Positions 1 to 8,469 are shown, numbered from the stretch's first letter. The stretch: DNA of 64,000 nt from Pseudomonas putida S13.1.2 (GCF_000498395.2 NZ_CP010979.1:5800501-5864500), one strand, 5' to 3'. Translations and numbers: made by a program. Notes: generated from the sequence alone by a model not told the origin.

Positions 1-465
1 CCAATTGTCTGGCTGTTTTTCATCTTCTTCGGCATCGGTGGCGGCTATGTCAGCCTGTCGCCGTTTACCGCAGCGGTGGTTGGCCTGGGGCTGATTACGG
101 CGGCGCACATGTCCGAGGTGTACCGCGGTGCGTTCGCGGCAATTCCCGCTGGCCAGTTCGAAGCCGCCTACGCGCTTAACCTGTCGGCACCGCAACGGTT
201 TTTCGATGTGGTGTTGCCGCAGTTGGTGCGCATCGCCATTCCCACCTCAGCCACCTACGCCATTGGCCTGCTGAAGGATTCGGCCGTGGCCTCGACCATT
301 GGCGTGGGTGATATCAGCTTTCAGGCTTACCAGGTTTCACAGCAAACCTTTCAGGGCCTGAGCGTCTACAGCGCGGCGGCGGTGGTGTACCTGGTGCTCA
401 GCGTGCCAGTGGCCCTGTGCTCACGTTGGCTGTCGGCCACGTTGAAACAGAGGATTGCCCGATGA
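1..465 (+). CDS. Amino-acid ABC transporter permease, 5' end outside window
   Basis: Inner-membrane permease of the polar amino-acid (HisM/GlnP) ABC family. The reading frame is open from the first base, so the N-terminus lies outside the window. Hydrophobic helices are seen throughout. The EAA loop reads 'AGQFEAAYALNLSAPQRFFDVVLPQ', the usual contact site for the ATPase subunit (given in part: EAAYALNLSAPQRF). Its stop overlaps the ATG of the next permease (ATGA), so the two are co-translated and probably form a heterodimer that works with the binding protein downstream. No ATPase gene is visible; it may lie upstream of the window. The substrate cannot be told from sequence. Confidence 0.9.
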   Translation, partial: PIVWLFFIFFGIGGGYVSLSPFTAAVVGLGLITAAHMSEVYRGAFAAIPAGQFEAAYALNLSAPQRFFDVVLPQLVRIAIPTSATYAIGLLKDSAVASTIGVGDISFQAYQVSQQTFQGLSVYSAAAVVYLVLSVPVALCSRWLSATLKQRIAR

Positions 466-1121
466 GCGAACTGCTGACGATGTGGGCGCAATGGTTGCCG
501 GAGTTGTGGAAGGGCTTTGTGCTGTCGATGCAGGTGACAGCGGTAAGCCTGGGCCTGGGCGTTGTGCTGGGGCTGTTGCTGGCACTGGGCGTTTCGGCGC
601 CGAACCGCTGGCTGCGTTACCCCTCCCTGGTTGTGGTGGAACTGGGGCGTGGTGCACCGGCGTTGATCCTGCTGCAGTACTTCTACTTCGGCCTGCCCAG
701 CGTCAACCTGACCCTGACCTCGTTCTGGGCCGCTGCGCTGGCCATGGCGTACTGCACGGCCGCCTACACCAGTGAAATCATTCGCGGTGGCATCGAGTCG
801 GTGGCCGCAGGGCAAACCGAGGCCGCCGAAGTGATCGGCCTCAACCGCTTCGACGCGCTGCGCTTTGTGATCCTGCCTCAGGCCTTGCGGGTGGCGCTGC
901 CATCACTGCTGGGGTTCTCGATCATGATGTTCCAGGCCTCGTCGCTGTGTTTCACCATCGCCCTGCCAGAAATTGTCAGCCGGGCATCCTCCATTGGCTC
1001 CTCCACGTTCGAGTACATGCCGGTGCTGATACTGGCCGGTTTGATGTATGCCGCTGTCTGTGCCCCGGCGACCCTGGGTGTGGCAGCGCTGGAAAAAAGA
1101 CTGGCACCCAGCCAGCCATAA
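462..1121 (+). CDS. Amino-acid ABC transporter permease
   Basis: Second permease of the HisM/GlnP type, 219 aa. Several membrane helices are visible from about residue 15 on, and an EAA motif ('AGQTEAAEVIGLNRFDALRF') lies at about residues 125-145. ATG at 462 overlaps the previous stop by 4 bases. The larger open frame starts inside the previous gene and is not needed. It likely pairs with the permease upstream and receives substrate from the binding protein at 1180. Substrate unknown; polar amino acids or opines are usual for this family. Confidence 0.9.
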   Translation: MSELLTMWAQWLPELWKGFVLSMQVTAVSLGLGVVLGLLLALGVSAPNRWLRYPSLVVVELGRGAPALILLQYFYFGLPSVNLTLTSFWAAALAMAYCTAAYTSEIIRGGIESVAAGQTEAAEVIGLNRFDALRFVILPQALRVALPSLLGFSIMMFQASSLCFTIALPEIVSRASSIGSSTFEYMPVLILAGLMYAAVCAPATLGVAALEKRLAPSQP

Positions 1122-1179
1122 CAACAAATGCCACTCGCGCCGATTTCGGCTGCTGCTCTCTTATTGCAAAGGTGACGTC

Positions 1180-2013
1180 ATGACTCGCTCATTCAAACGT
1201 TTTACCCGTTGGATGTTGTTGTGCTCGACCCTGGCCGGCGCCCCGTACGCCCTGGCTGAATGCACCCCCGCGAACCAGTTTGAAACCATCACCCCAGGTG
1301 TACTCACCGTGGCGGCGTATGTGTTCCCGCCCTACTCGATACCGGGGCCCAACAACCAGTTGAGCGGCGTGGATGGCGAGATCATCAAGCGCATCGCCGA
1401 GCGCGAATGCCTGAAAGTCAAAACCATGGTGGTGGACACCGCCGCCGTCGTGCAGGCGGTGGTGGCCAAGCGCGCCGATGTCGGCATTGGCGATTGGTAC
1501 CGCACGGCAGAGCGCAGCAAGGCGTTGGGCTTGTCGGCGCCGTTGTACCTGGACGTGATGGGCATTATTTCGGATGAGGGTTACACCAAGATCTCCGAAC
1601 TGGATGGCAAGCGTATCGGCACCGTGCAGGGCTACCTGTGGGTGGACGATTTGAAGAAGGCCTTTGGCGATAACCTGGTGCTTTACCCCAACCCGGTGGC
1701 CATGGCCCAGGACTTGGCGTCCAGGCGCATTCAGGTTGGCGCGGACAGCTTCGCGGTGGCCGTTTCTTCGCAGCAGAAGGGCGGCTACCCCGGCAAGAGC
1801 ATCAAGGTGTCCGAGCCCGATCAACGGGTCAAGGCCACGCTTGAGCCCGGGCAGAGCGCCTTCCCGTACACCAAGGCCAACGCAGCCTTGGGCGAGGCGC
1901 TGGGCAAGAACATCCAGGCCTTGCACGACTCGGGCGAAATCGCAGAAATCCTCGCCACGTTTGGCCTGGACCGCGAGGCTGCAAAAGTGGGTGAGCCAAG
2001 GATGATTCAGTAA
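1180..2013 (+). CDS. Periplasmic substrate-binding protein of amino-acid ABC transporter
   Basis: 277-aa SBP_bac_3-type binding protein. It starts with an export signal: MTRSFKRF, then a hydrophobic stretch WMLLCSTLAGA, with a likely cut after YALA. The mature part has family signatures such as VDGEIIKRIAERE (lobe 1) and KRADVGIGDWYRTAERSKALGLSAPLY (binding-site region, given here in outline). The ATG at 1180 follows GGTGACGTC and gives a proper signal peptide, while the longer frame reaches back into the permease gene. It follows the permeases by 58 bases and presumably delivers their substrate. Ligand not predictable here. Confidence 0.88.
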   Translation: MTRSFKRFTRWMLLCSTLAGAPYALAECTPANQFETITPGVLTVAAYVFPPYSIPGPNNQLSGVDGEIIKRIAERECLKVKTMVVDTAAVVQAVVAKRADVGIGDWYRTAERSKALGLSAPLYLDVMGIISDEGYTKISELDGKRIGTVQGYLWVDDLKKAFGDNLVLYPNPVAMAQDLASRRIQVGADSFAVAVSSQQKGGYPGKSIKVSEPDQRVKATLEPGQSAFPYTKANAALGEALGKNIQALHDSGEIAEILATFGLDREAAKVGEPRMIQ

Positions 2014-2104
2014 AGGTCATCAAATCCTGCAGGAGCGGCTATCGCCGCCCCCTGCAGGTTCTCAGGCTGCGGCACACCTTCAATCCGAGAGCACCGAAGC
2101 CACC

Positions 2105-3112
2105 ATGGAAGACCACAAACCTGAAAAGCGCCTGTCTCTGGCCGATGCCACCGCCTTTGCACACCAGCTCTGCCTGGCCCACGGCGCCAGCCACGCCGTG
2201 GCCTCGGCGCTTGCCGACGCCACGGTATCAGCCCAGGCCCATGGCCAACACGAACTCGGTTTCGGCCATTTACCTGACTACCTCAGCGGCTTTGCCACCG
2301 GCCGAATCGCCCCGGCTGCCGAGCCCATCGTGACCCAGGTTGCGCCGGCCATGATCCGCTGCGACGCGGGCCAAGGCATCGCGCAACTGGGGTTTGATCG
2401 CGCTTTCCCAGCGCTGTGCAGCAATGCGCATCAACTGGGTATTGCCCTGTTTGCGCAGTTCAACGCTTTTACCTGTGGCGAGTTGGGTTATTACACCCGC
2501 CGCCTGGCGCGCGAGGGGCTGGTCGCGTTGGCGGTTACCAATGGTCCGCCACTGCTCACCGTAGCGGGCCAGCGCCGGCCGATGTTTTCCACCAACCCCA
2601 TCGCATTTGCAGCGGCCAGTGCAGCGGGCCGGTTATTGGCGATAGACCAAGCTAGCAGTGCCACGGCCTACGTGAACCTGTTGCGGGCTGCTGAGGCGGG
2701 GGAGGCGATACCGGCAGGCTGGGCGGTTGATGCGCAAGGCAATGAAACGTGTAGTGCGCGGGAGGCATTGCGTGGGACGTTGCTGGCGTTTGGGGGCGGT
2801 AGGGGGGCTAACATTGCGTTGATGGTTGAGGTGCTTGCGGCGGGGGTGACGGGGGCTAATTGGTCGTTGGATGCAGGCGATTTTCGGGCTGGTAGCGAAT
2901 CGCCGGGGGCTGGGATGCTGGTGATTGGGATTGCTCCCAGGTTGTTGGACGAGTGCTTTGCTTCACGGTTGGGTGAGCAGATGAGCCGGCTTGAAGGCTT
3001 GGGGGTTTACCTGCCGGGGAAGGGGAAAGAGCAAGCTTATGCTCGTGCGGTTTGTGAGGGGATCAGCTTGCCCGGAGCGGCGTACGCTGCGTTTAAGTTG
3101 CAGTTGGGGTAG
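2105..3112 (+). CDS. Ldh2/malate dehydrogenase-family NAD(P)H oxidoreductase
   Basis: 335-aa member of the Ldh2 (YlbC/ComC/DpkA) fold, whose members reduce or oxidise 2-oxo/2-hydroxy acids or delta1-piperideine-2-carboxylate with NAD(P)H. Visible family features are the N-terminal 'AHGQHELGFGHLPDY' region (about 40-55), the 'FTCGELGYYTRRLAREGL' region (about 120-138) and 'FSTNPIAFAA' (about 160-170). It lies 91 bases after an amino-acid transporter, as DpkA-type genes often do, which suggests a role in amino-acid catabolism. I cannot separate imine reductase from hydroxy-acid dehydrogenase by sequence. Codon use turns G-rich and less regular in the last third. It is the last gene before the genomic island. 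Confidence 0.8.
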   Translation: MEDHKPEKRLSLADATAFAHQLCLAHGASHAVASALADATVSAQAHGQHELGFGHLPDYLSGFATGRIAPAAEPIVTQVAPAMIRCDAGQGIAQLGFDRAFPALCSNAHQLGIALFAQFNAFTCGELGYYTRRLAREGLVALAVTNGPPLLTVAGQRRPMFSTNPIAFAAASAAGRLLAIDQASSATAYVNLLRAAEAGEAIPAGWAVDAQGNETCSAREALRGTLLAFGGGRGANIALMVEVLAAGVTGANWSLDAGDFRAGSESPGAGMLVIGIAPRLLDECFASRLGEQMSRLEGLGVYLPGKGKEQAYARAVCEGISLPGAAYAAFKLQLG

Positions 3113-3167
3113 TTACATCCTTTGCCATCGCCGGCCGCGGTAGCCTACCGGATCGGGGGGGCTGCAG

Positions 3168-3187
3168 GTGAGCCGGGGTAATCTGAA
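3168..3187 (+). other. Candidate distal attachment site (weak)
   Basis: This short stretch shares GGTG, AGCCGGGG and TGAA in the same order with the reverse complement of the ssrA 3' end at 38272-38293, but with gaps. Islands that insert at ssrA normally leave a copy of the ssrA 3' end at the far side, so this may be a decayed or recombined attL. The similarity is imperfect and could be chance. Its position, just before the TTGGAATACC pair, is what makes it worth listing. Confidence 0.25.
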
Positions 3188-3239
3188 TAGTTTTCATAAT
3201 AAATTGATTTTAAAGGTTATTTTTTGTTTGAAGATGTCT

Positions 3240-3261
3240 TTGGAATACCGTTTGGAATACC
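3240..3261 (+). repeat. Left pair of TTGGAATACC repeats (integrase arm-type sites?)
   Basis: Two direct copies of TTGGAATACC start at 3240 and 3252, 12 bp apart. The same decamer, again as a 12-bp-spaced pair in the same orientation, occurs at 38136 and 38148 next to the integrase. Two inverted copies lie at 38088 and 38108. Such spaced repeats at both ends of an element are typical of arm-type binding sites for a tyrosine recombinase. This marks the left island end. Confidence 0.6.
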
Positions 3262-3418
3262 GCAAGTGTCAGGTTGACGGCGCAGATGGGAAGGCAGGTG
3301 TCGAGTAGCATCCCTACTCTTGCTTTCTCTAAAGGAATCTGTGGACAGTCTGTACAGGTCAGATGACCTGGGCTGAGGTGCCGTCCAGCACCCTTAATAA
3401 GCGCCACCCATTAGTCAG

Positions 3419-3560
3419 ATGAGCTTTTCCCATTTTTAGTACGCCGTAAGCGCGAGCAAACCCACCGTGAGCGTTTCCTGGTCGAAATGGAGCAGGTATT
3501 GCCGTAGAGAGGATAGGTGGCGTTGACCGAGCCGTACTACCCGAAAGCTGAGGGCGATCG
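3419..3560 (+). pseudogene. Decayed IS5-family transposase, N-terminal remnant
   Basis: Read across a frameshift, this stretch gives MSFSHF, then RRKREQTHRERFLVEMEQVLP, a stop, then LTEPYYPKAEGDR. This is the characteristic opening of IS5-family transposases, where 'FL.EM..V.PW..L...IEP.YPK' precedes a GRPP segment. Stop codons (TAG at about 3437 and 3503) and a frame change show that it is dead, and the catalytic DDE part is gone. It sits just inside the left island end. The open frames on either strand from 3359 to 3747 are otherwise unsupported, and I see nothing else definite between 3262 and 3747. Confidence 0.6.
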
Positions 3561-3747
3561 CAACCCGCTTTCGTGGAGTGGCCGACAACACGGCGCAACT
3601 GACCACACTGTTTGCGCTGTCGACTCTGTGGATAGTACGGCGGCAATTGTTGACTGCGCGGGTGCTAAACGCTGGTTTCGGCGTCAAGGCATTTGGAGGC
3701 CTGGCCTGACTGAGTCAAGACTCCGCTCATCGCCGACTGCTGAGTAA

Positions 3748-4644
3748 CTATTTCGGAGTTTCCTTAGGGGGGTAAGGGTTGTCTACTAAATATCCCCCAC
3801 CCTCGGATTCCATTGTTATCAACCGCTCAAGGACTTGAGCTCGTTTCAGTTTGTGCTTTTCTGCGAGCTCGTCAAGTAGGTTGATGGCGGTTTTTGCCAG
3901 CATGACATTAACCTGCTTCTTGTCTACCGCGCGCACATCGAACTGTCTTCGGCTCCACAACTGCTTGATCGCCTTGATGATGGCTTTCTGCTCGGTGGGG
4001 CCAAATTCCGCGTGATCGAAGAATGTAATTAGTTCTGTGTGGTTCGTTATGGGGGTGGCTAGTGAATGTGGGGGTAAACGATTTTTTTTCAGCCAGTCCC
4101 AAGCGCATTTACAGCGTAAGTGGCCTTCGTTTTTATCTTCAAACCATCCGAAATCACTGTCTTTTGCTTTGTGCTGTAGCCATTCATTGCGAAGGGAATC
4201 GATTTGTTTAGCTTTCTCCGCAATGTTGATATTCCAAATATCCAGCATAGCGATGAGACGACTCCTGCCGGTTAGGTGAACTAGCCCCCGGGGTAGTCCC
4301 GAATGATTTTTCCCTGTCGTCAGTCTTTCAACTCTGGGTCGCAACCATAGGTATTGTCGTTCGCTCTGATCTATCCAGTTTATTCGTTCAGCTAAGACGA
4401 GAAACTGGTCTTTAAGTGACCCTAGTCGCCTGAGAATGGAACGCCTCCTTTCCAGAAGGCGGGCGATTTGGCCTCGCATAGTCGACCCATTGCAGGATTC
4501 GAATGGGAGGTCAGCGTTCTCATAAATAACAAGGTATAGCCATAGCCAAATGTCCCGGCGAGGATCGTTCCGCACGTCCTCGAGTAGCATGGCCAGCTCA
4601 TCATTCCAGTCATCCGCCAGGACAAAGTCATCTTTCCGGTTCAT
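3748..4644 (-). CDS. Hypothetical protein with ribbon-helix-helix-like C-terminus
   Basis: 298-aa protein of unknown function. The N-terminal two thirds are rich in Trp, Arg and Asp with no motif I recognise. Residues about 245-285 read as a beta strand (KKQVNVMLAKTA) followed by two helices (NLLDELAEKHKL, RAQVLERLI), the pattern of a ribbon-helix-helix/MatP-like DNA-binding fold. The gene is visibly more AT-rich than the flanking core genes and has a very AT-rich upstream region (4645-4800), both signs of foreign origin. It is transcribed away from the AlpA gene. It may be a DNA-binding or partition-like protein of the island, by inference only. Confidence 0.65.
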   Translation of the reverse strand: MNRKDDFVLADDWNDELAMLLEDVRNDPRRDIWLWLYLVIYENADLPFESCNGSTMRGQIARLLERRRSILRRLGSLKDQFLVLAERINWIDQSERQYLWLRPRVERLTTGKNHSGLPRGLVHLTGRSRLIAMLDIWNINIAEKAKQIDSLRNEWLQHKAKDSDFGWFEDKNEGHLRCKCAWDWLKKNRLPPHSLATPITNHTELITFFDHAEFGPTEQKAIIKAIKQLWSRRQFDVRAVDKKQVNVMLAKTAINLLDELAEKHKLKRAQVLERLITMESEGGGYLVDNPYPPKETPK

Positions 4645-5238
4645 AGTTTAAATCTATTGATATCTGTAAGTAAAAATAAAAAAACTATTTATTGGTGGAG
4701 TGATTCTAGCAGGTTCTATATGCATCCTATGCACCGCCTATGAAATTTCAATTTCAATTCTAAGTTTATTTATAGATAATTCTAGGAATCTTCTATGATT
4801 TCGATTTTGTCGTTCTGCGCCTAGAATGCTGGGGGTGAGTGGGTGAGCGCTGCGTTTTCTTTGTGTGAGATCTTGGGACTAAAGGATTATCATCCCGCTG
4901 ACGTGGGAGTAGCCTTTTAGTTTTGCGGCGAATGCTAGGCGGCATAGGCCGTTTTCCACTTGCAGTTGTAGGCGGACTGTGGGATTCGATTCTCGGTTAG
5001 CGCGGGCGCGCGTAGTCTCAAGTCAGCAAACTGCAAAGTTGGCTGTCCCGTTGCTCCGGAGGGGGCGATGCGTGTAATGAGAATGTAGGCTCAACGGACG
5101 AAGGCTAGTGAATCCTTTTGCATGTGATGCTAGTGCGAGATGCGTACTGGCATCAGCTTCTGTCATGCCCAGCTAGGCATGCGCAGTATTTTCTTACAGG
5201 ACAAACCAATCCTGTGAGCGAATACTAGGAGCCCGTTC
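4645..5238. other. 594-bp AT-rich intergenic region, no gene seen
   Basis: Divergent promoter region between the hypothetical gene (left) and the AlpA-type gene (right). The first 150 bases are strongly AT-rich and contain several TATAAT-like strings. I see no convincing open frame, tRNA or clear long inverted repeat. It probably holds promoters and operators for both genes. Confidence 0.4.
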
Positions 5239-5469
5239 ATGAGGATCGTCCGCCTGAAAGAAGTTATCGATTCGACCGGCCTTGCCCGGTCTACCATCTA
5301 CAAATACATTGCGGAAGGTAACTTCCCGAAACCGGTGTCGCTGGGGGACCGCTGCGTTGGTTGGATCGACCGCGAGGTGTATGACTGGATCCTGGCTAGG
5401 ATCGGGGAGCGTGATCTGGCAGAGGGGGCTGCGGTGCGCTCCGCTGGCCAACGGAGTGTGGCCAACTAG
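5239..5469 (+). CDS. AlpA-family transcriptional regulator
   Basis: 76-aa protein of the AlpA/MerR-like helix-turn-helix family found next to many P4-type integrases. It begins MRIVRLKEVIDSTGLARSTIY, with the recognition helix at about residues 14-25, then 'FPKPVSLGDRCVGWIDREVYDWI', a standard AlpA ending. The ATG follows AGGAG at good spacing. In phage P4-like elements AlpA activates integrase or excision genes. Here it stands far from the integrase, at the opposite end of the island. Role in excision is inferred from the family. Confidence 0.88.
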   Translation: MRIVRLKEVIDSTGLARSTIYKYIAEGNFPKPVSLGDRCVGWIDREVYDWILARIGERDLAEGAAVRSAGQRSVAN

Positions 5470-5743
5470 AGTTGACTATTTGCGTCATGACTAGCTACGG
5501 CTGGTCATGGCGTTTATGCCGCTTTGGAAGAGTATGAGTTCTCAGCTAACTCTCCCTGAATTCGATTTAGCAAACCTCTCGGCAGGCAGGGCAATGTTGC
5601 TCCCCATTGCCAAGTCTCGCCGGGATAGTTGGTAATGGGCTGGGCTGCCTCTAGTGATATATCTTCTGACTATCATTGCCTAGTAATTTATCACTCATCG
5701 ACACTCACCCGGTACAGCACCTACTACACAGGTTAAAAATTAC

Positions 5744-6760
5744 ATGGCGCGTGACTGGTATACATACCAACAAACCAGGCATGCATTCATGATTAATCGC
5801 AAAAAATACACTCATCTTTCCCAGGCTAATATTGCTCTCCAGATTGAGCGTCTTGTACAGGCTATTGAAAAATCCGATTTACCTGCGCTCCGAATCAAGC
5901 AGGTACGGCCAGGTTGCGAACGCGTCCAAGAGGCTAGGATCTCTCGCTACTTCGATCACATCCAGCAGATGGTGGACCTATTCGAAGGCCGTATCGAATA
6001 CAGCTACAGCGAGCACCTGCAAGCGTTCAGGGCTGCATGTCAGGACATCGGGTTGGAGCGTCACCCTGACGGTCCAGCCTGTCTGAATGAACAGGGCGCG
6101 GCCTACCTGGATCATAATCTCAGCATGAAACTTTTAGTCACCAGGATCCGGCAGTTGACTCGTGAGCGGTGGTATCTCCGCAGGAAGCATGACCTTCGTC
6201 ACCAGGCCAAGGAGCAGGAGATCCAAGTATGCGACTACGCCGATGCCTTATGTGAGCTCTATTCACGCATCACTATCGTCAGGGTCGACTTCCACTACCG
6301 TAGTGAGGCTCAAGTCAGGCTGCGAGTCGAGCATGTCTTCGATGACCTAGATGAACTGATTGCCAAGCACAAGCGCAATACGATTTTTGAGCACCTCATC
6401 GGCCACATTTATTCCGTGGAGCAGGGCGACAAGAATGATGGTGGGGGCTACCACATTCACGCTGCCTACTTCTTCAATGGCAATGAGGTGCGTGGAGACG
6501 TTTTCAAGGCCATTCAGCTCGGCGAGTTGTGGGATGACATAACGAATGGCCAGGGCTACGTGCACAGTTGCAACCACTACAAGGGGCAATACGGAAGCGA
6601 GTGCGGTATTGGTCGCATCGAAAGGCGTGACCGGTCGATTCGGTGTCAGGTGCACAAGGTCGTGAAGTATCTTGTCAAAGATGCTCAGCACCTGCGCTTG
6701 AGGCCTGTGGGGGCACGATGCTTGCGGGTGGGGCGGCTGAAGCGCCTCCGCCGAGGGTAA
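5744..6760 (+). CDS. Inovirus Gp2-like (YagK/YfjJ-type) protein
   Basis: 338-aa protein resembling the inovirus-type Gp2 / YagK-YfjJ C-terminal family common in Pseudomonas and enterobacterial islands. Seen are 'ITIVRVDFHYRSEAQVRLRVEHVFDDLDELI' (in outline), 'IGHIYSVEQGDKNDGGGYHIHAAYFFNG' (about 225-253) with the HIHAA pair of histidines, and 'QVHKVVKYLVKDAQHLRLRP' near the C-terminus. The HxH strand plus the preceding acidic segment is reminiscent of HUH replication initiators, and Gp2 is the replication protein in some filamentous phages. That link is inference. No coat, assembly or secretion genes of an inovirus lie nearby, so this is a lone island gene. The 275-bp space before it shows no gene. 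Confidence 0.72.
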   Translation: MARDWYTYQQTRHAFMINRKKYTHLSQANIALQIERLVQAIEKSDLPALRIKQVRPGCERVQEARISRYFDHIQQMVDLFEGRIEYSYSEHLQAFRAACQDIGLERHPDGPACLNEQGAAYLDHNLSMKLLVTRIRQLTRERWYLRRKHDLRHQAKEQEIQVCDYADALCELYSRITIVRVDFHYRSEAQVRLRVEHVFDDLDELIAKHKRNTIFEHLIGHIYSVEQGDKNDGGGYHIHAAYFFNGNEVRGDVFKAIQLGELWDDITNGQGYVHSCNHYKGQYGSECGIGRIERRDRSIRCQVHKVVKYLVKDAQHLRLRPVGARCLRVGRLKRLRRG

Positions 6761-6926
6761 GCTCGGACGTGCTAACAACCGTGCACGGCGGTCATGGACT
6801 CCTGCGGGGGGGATTACCTGGGGGCTTCAATGCAGTGGTGACGGCCTCCTAAATAGTGGAAACTCGCGCAGTCGTATGCCTAAGAAGCGGCTGGAGAATA
6901 TTTCCTGCTTCGGCTCGATCCCGTGC

Positions 6927-7079
6927 TCAATATCCAGGCAGGCCGCACCCGTGCAACTCACGTACGGTTTTATCCAGCATCGCATTTACATGCTTGTGCA
7001 GCGTCCAGGCTCCCCTCTGTGCGAGGTACCAGGCCGTTTTGATCTTTGTGCCTTCTAGGCGCACAGCCTCCACCCTCAT
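6927..7079 (-). CDS. Possible small ORF of 50 aa (weak)
   Basis: A clean 50-codon frame on the minus strand, beginning MRVEAVRLEGTKIKTAW and ending HGCGLPGY. The amino-acid composition looks protein-like (amphipathic segments, TLHKHVNAMLDKTVREL), better than the frames on the other strand. It is too short to judge, and no ribosome site stands out. The surrounding 6761-7105 region shows nothing else I can name. Confidence 0.25.
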   Translation of the reverse strand: MRVEAVRLEGTKIKTAWYLAQRGAWTLHKHVNAMLDKTVRELHGCGLPGY

Positions 7080-7104
7080 GTAGAGCTGCTACTAAACTGA
7101 TGTA

Positions 7105-7150
7105 TTGACCCAAGATTTTTGCCCAAAATCGATGCATTACCCCTTATGAT
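7105..7150 (+). promoter_or_regulatory. Candidate BREX operon promoter
   Basis: The 100 bases before brxE are AT-rich compared with the genes. TTGACC at 7105-7110 resembles a -35 box, and TTATGAT at 7144-7150 resembles a -10 box. The two are too far apart to form one promoter, so they may belong to overlapping promoters. A short near-palindrome, TGCCCAAAATCGATGCA, lies between them. No regulator gene adjoins the operon. Confidence 0.35.
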
Positions 7151-7177
7151 TCAGTCATTTGCCAGTCGAACGACGAG

Positions 7178-7687
7178 ATGCCACCTATGATCAAGGACGC
7201 AAAAATCATCGCCGAGCTGCGAGTGCTCATTGGTTACCTCGGTGAGCAGCAGCCAGCCTGGTGGCCTAGCCAGTTCTACAGCCCCAACGCCGCAGCCTTC
7301 CTGGGGCCGGTGTTCGCCCGCTCTACGGCTCTGGCGCAGTACCAGGGCGTGACTGCTGCCGCCGCACGCAAGCATGAGGAGCACATTGGGGAGGGGCGCA
7401 GCTTTCACCTGTTCAGGCTCCCCGAGATTTTCGAGCAGTCCGCCGCTAGCGTGTTTGCTGACAAGCCCTCCGAGGCCAGCATCCGTGTCACGGTCACCAG
7501 TCGCGATCAGGCGCTTGCGCGCCTTGCTGAGCTGGCAGGGCAAGTAGCCAGTGCCACTGAGGGACCGGTGGTCGTGGGCGATTTGAGGGATGGGCTGGGG
7601 GATTCTCTGAAGTCCTGTGCTGCGCTATACCTGGATGCCTTCAACAAGGGGATCCAGTGTTTCCCATACCTGCGGGAGGCGCAGTGA
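7178..7687 (+). CDS. brxE: BREX protein BrxE
   Basis: 169-aa first gene of the BREX operon. It matches what I recall of the BrxE family: 'AELRVLIGYLGEQQPAWWPSQF' at about 9-30, 'FARSTALAQYQGVTAAA' at about 46-62, and 'IGEGRSFHLFRLPEIFEQ' at about 70-87. BrxE is best known from type 6 BREX systems and has no established biochemical role. Its GTGA overlap with brxA shows translational coupling. Two close ATG codons (7178, 7187) are possible starts. The call rests on motif recall and position; finding it in front of a type 1-like set ending in brxL is notable. Confidence 0.72.
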   Translation: MPPMIKDAKIIAELRVLIGYLGEQQPAWWPSQFYSPNAAAFLGPVFARSTALAQYQGVTAAAARKHEEHIGEGRSFHLFRLPEIFEQSAASVFADKPSEASIRVTVTSRDQALARLAELAGQVASATEGPVVVGDLRDGLGDSLKSCAALYLDAFNKGIQCFPYLREAQ

Positions 7688-8469
7688 GCGCAACACGTTT
7701 CTACACCACCCAGCTCCAGGCGGGTTTGGGACTCATCGAGGAAACACGGCTGCTGCTCGGGCTTTACCAGCCTGGAATGAGCACCAGTGAGCTGTCAGAA
7801 AAGGCCTTGGTCTCGGGATTGTTCCCTCTGATCTCGGCTCGCCGCTTACACAACATCGTCGCCGAGAGCTTTGCTCCGCGCTACCTGCGTTCGCTGGGAG
7901 TAGCTGCTGCGCTCAAGCGCCTAGCCTGTAGTCTGACGCGCCAGGAGCTCAGTCAGTTGCTGTTCCTGCACACCGCGCGAGCCAACCTGATCCTGGGGGA
8001 GTTCGTCCGTGAACAGTACTGGCCGCGCTACAGCGCCGGACGAGACAGCCTGTCTTTGGATGAGGCCCGCGAGTTCGTACTGACCGCTGTCCGCAAGGGT
8101 AAGACTCAGAAATCCTGGTCGGACAGCACCATTAAACGCATTTCCTCATACCTGATTGGCTGCTGTGCCAACTATGAGCTGCTTTCTAACAATGGCCGTG
8201 GTCCCCGCCGTATTCTGCCCTTCCGGATCCAACCCAAGGTCGCTGCATACCTGGCCTACGACCTGAAATTTCAGGGGCTGGGAGACAACCAGATTGTTGG
8301 TCACAGCGATTGGCAACTGTTCGGCCTGGAACGCGAAGATGTACGCGATCAATTCAAGCGCCTGTCGTTGCAAGGCTTACTGATCATGCAGTCCGCTGCC
8401 GAGGTCACTCACATCAGTTGGATATACAAGCACATGGACGAGGTGATCGATGTCCTCACTCAAGGCTGA
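7684..8469 (+). CDS. brxA: BREX protein BrxA (DUF1819)
   Basis: 261-aa DUF1819 protein, BrxA. BrxA is a small, mostly helical protein with a DNA-binding fold, related to NusB-like proteins, and is needed for full BREX defence in type 1 systems. Seen here are 'TRFYTTQLQAGLGLIEETRLLLGLY' at the start (in outline), 'LISARRLHNIVAESFAPRYL' at about 45-64, and 'FVREQYWPRYSAG' around 110-123. The GTG start overlaps the brxE stop, and the long frame reaching further upstream is inside brxE. The 3' end overlaps brxB by 20 bases. All BREX genes here are tightly packed, consistent with one mRNA. Confidence 0.9.
   Translation: MSATRFYTTQLQAGLGLIEETRLLLGLYQPGMSTSELSEKALVSGLFPLISARRLHNIVAESFAPRYLRSLGVAAALKRLACSLTRQELSQLLFLHTARANLILGEFVREQYWPRYSAGRDSLSLDEAREFVLTAVRKGKTQKSWSDSTIKRISSYLIGCCANYELLSNNGRGPRRILPFRIQPKVAAYLAYDLKFQGLGDNQIVGHSDWQLFGLEREDVRDQFKRLSLQGLLIMQSAAEVTHISWIYKHMDEVIDVLTQG

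Noticed and set aside
2020..2060. CCTGCAGG...CCTGCAGG repeat between the binding-protein gene and the Ldh2 gene
   Set aside because: Resembles a decayed REP element, but too imperfect to call.
3359..3747. Several open frames on both strands near the left island end
   Set aside because: They overlap one another and the transposase remnant, and none shows protein-like composition.
6761..7105. Possible group II intron or retron remnant between the Gp2-like gene and BREX
   Set aside because: A few strings looked intron-like, but no domain V fold or reverse transcriptase fragment could be recognised.
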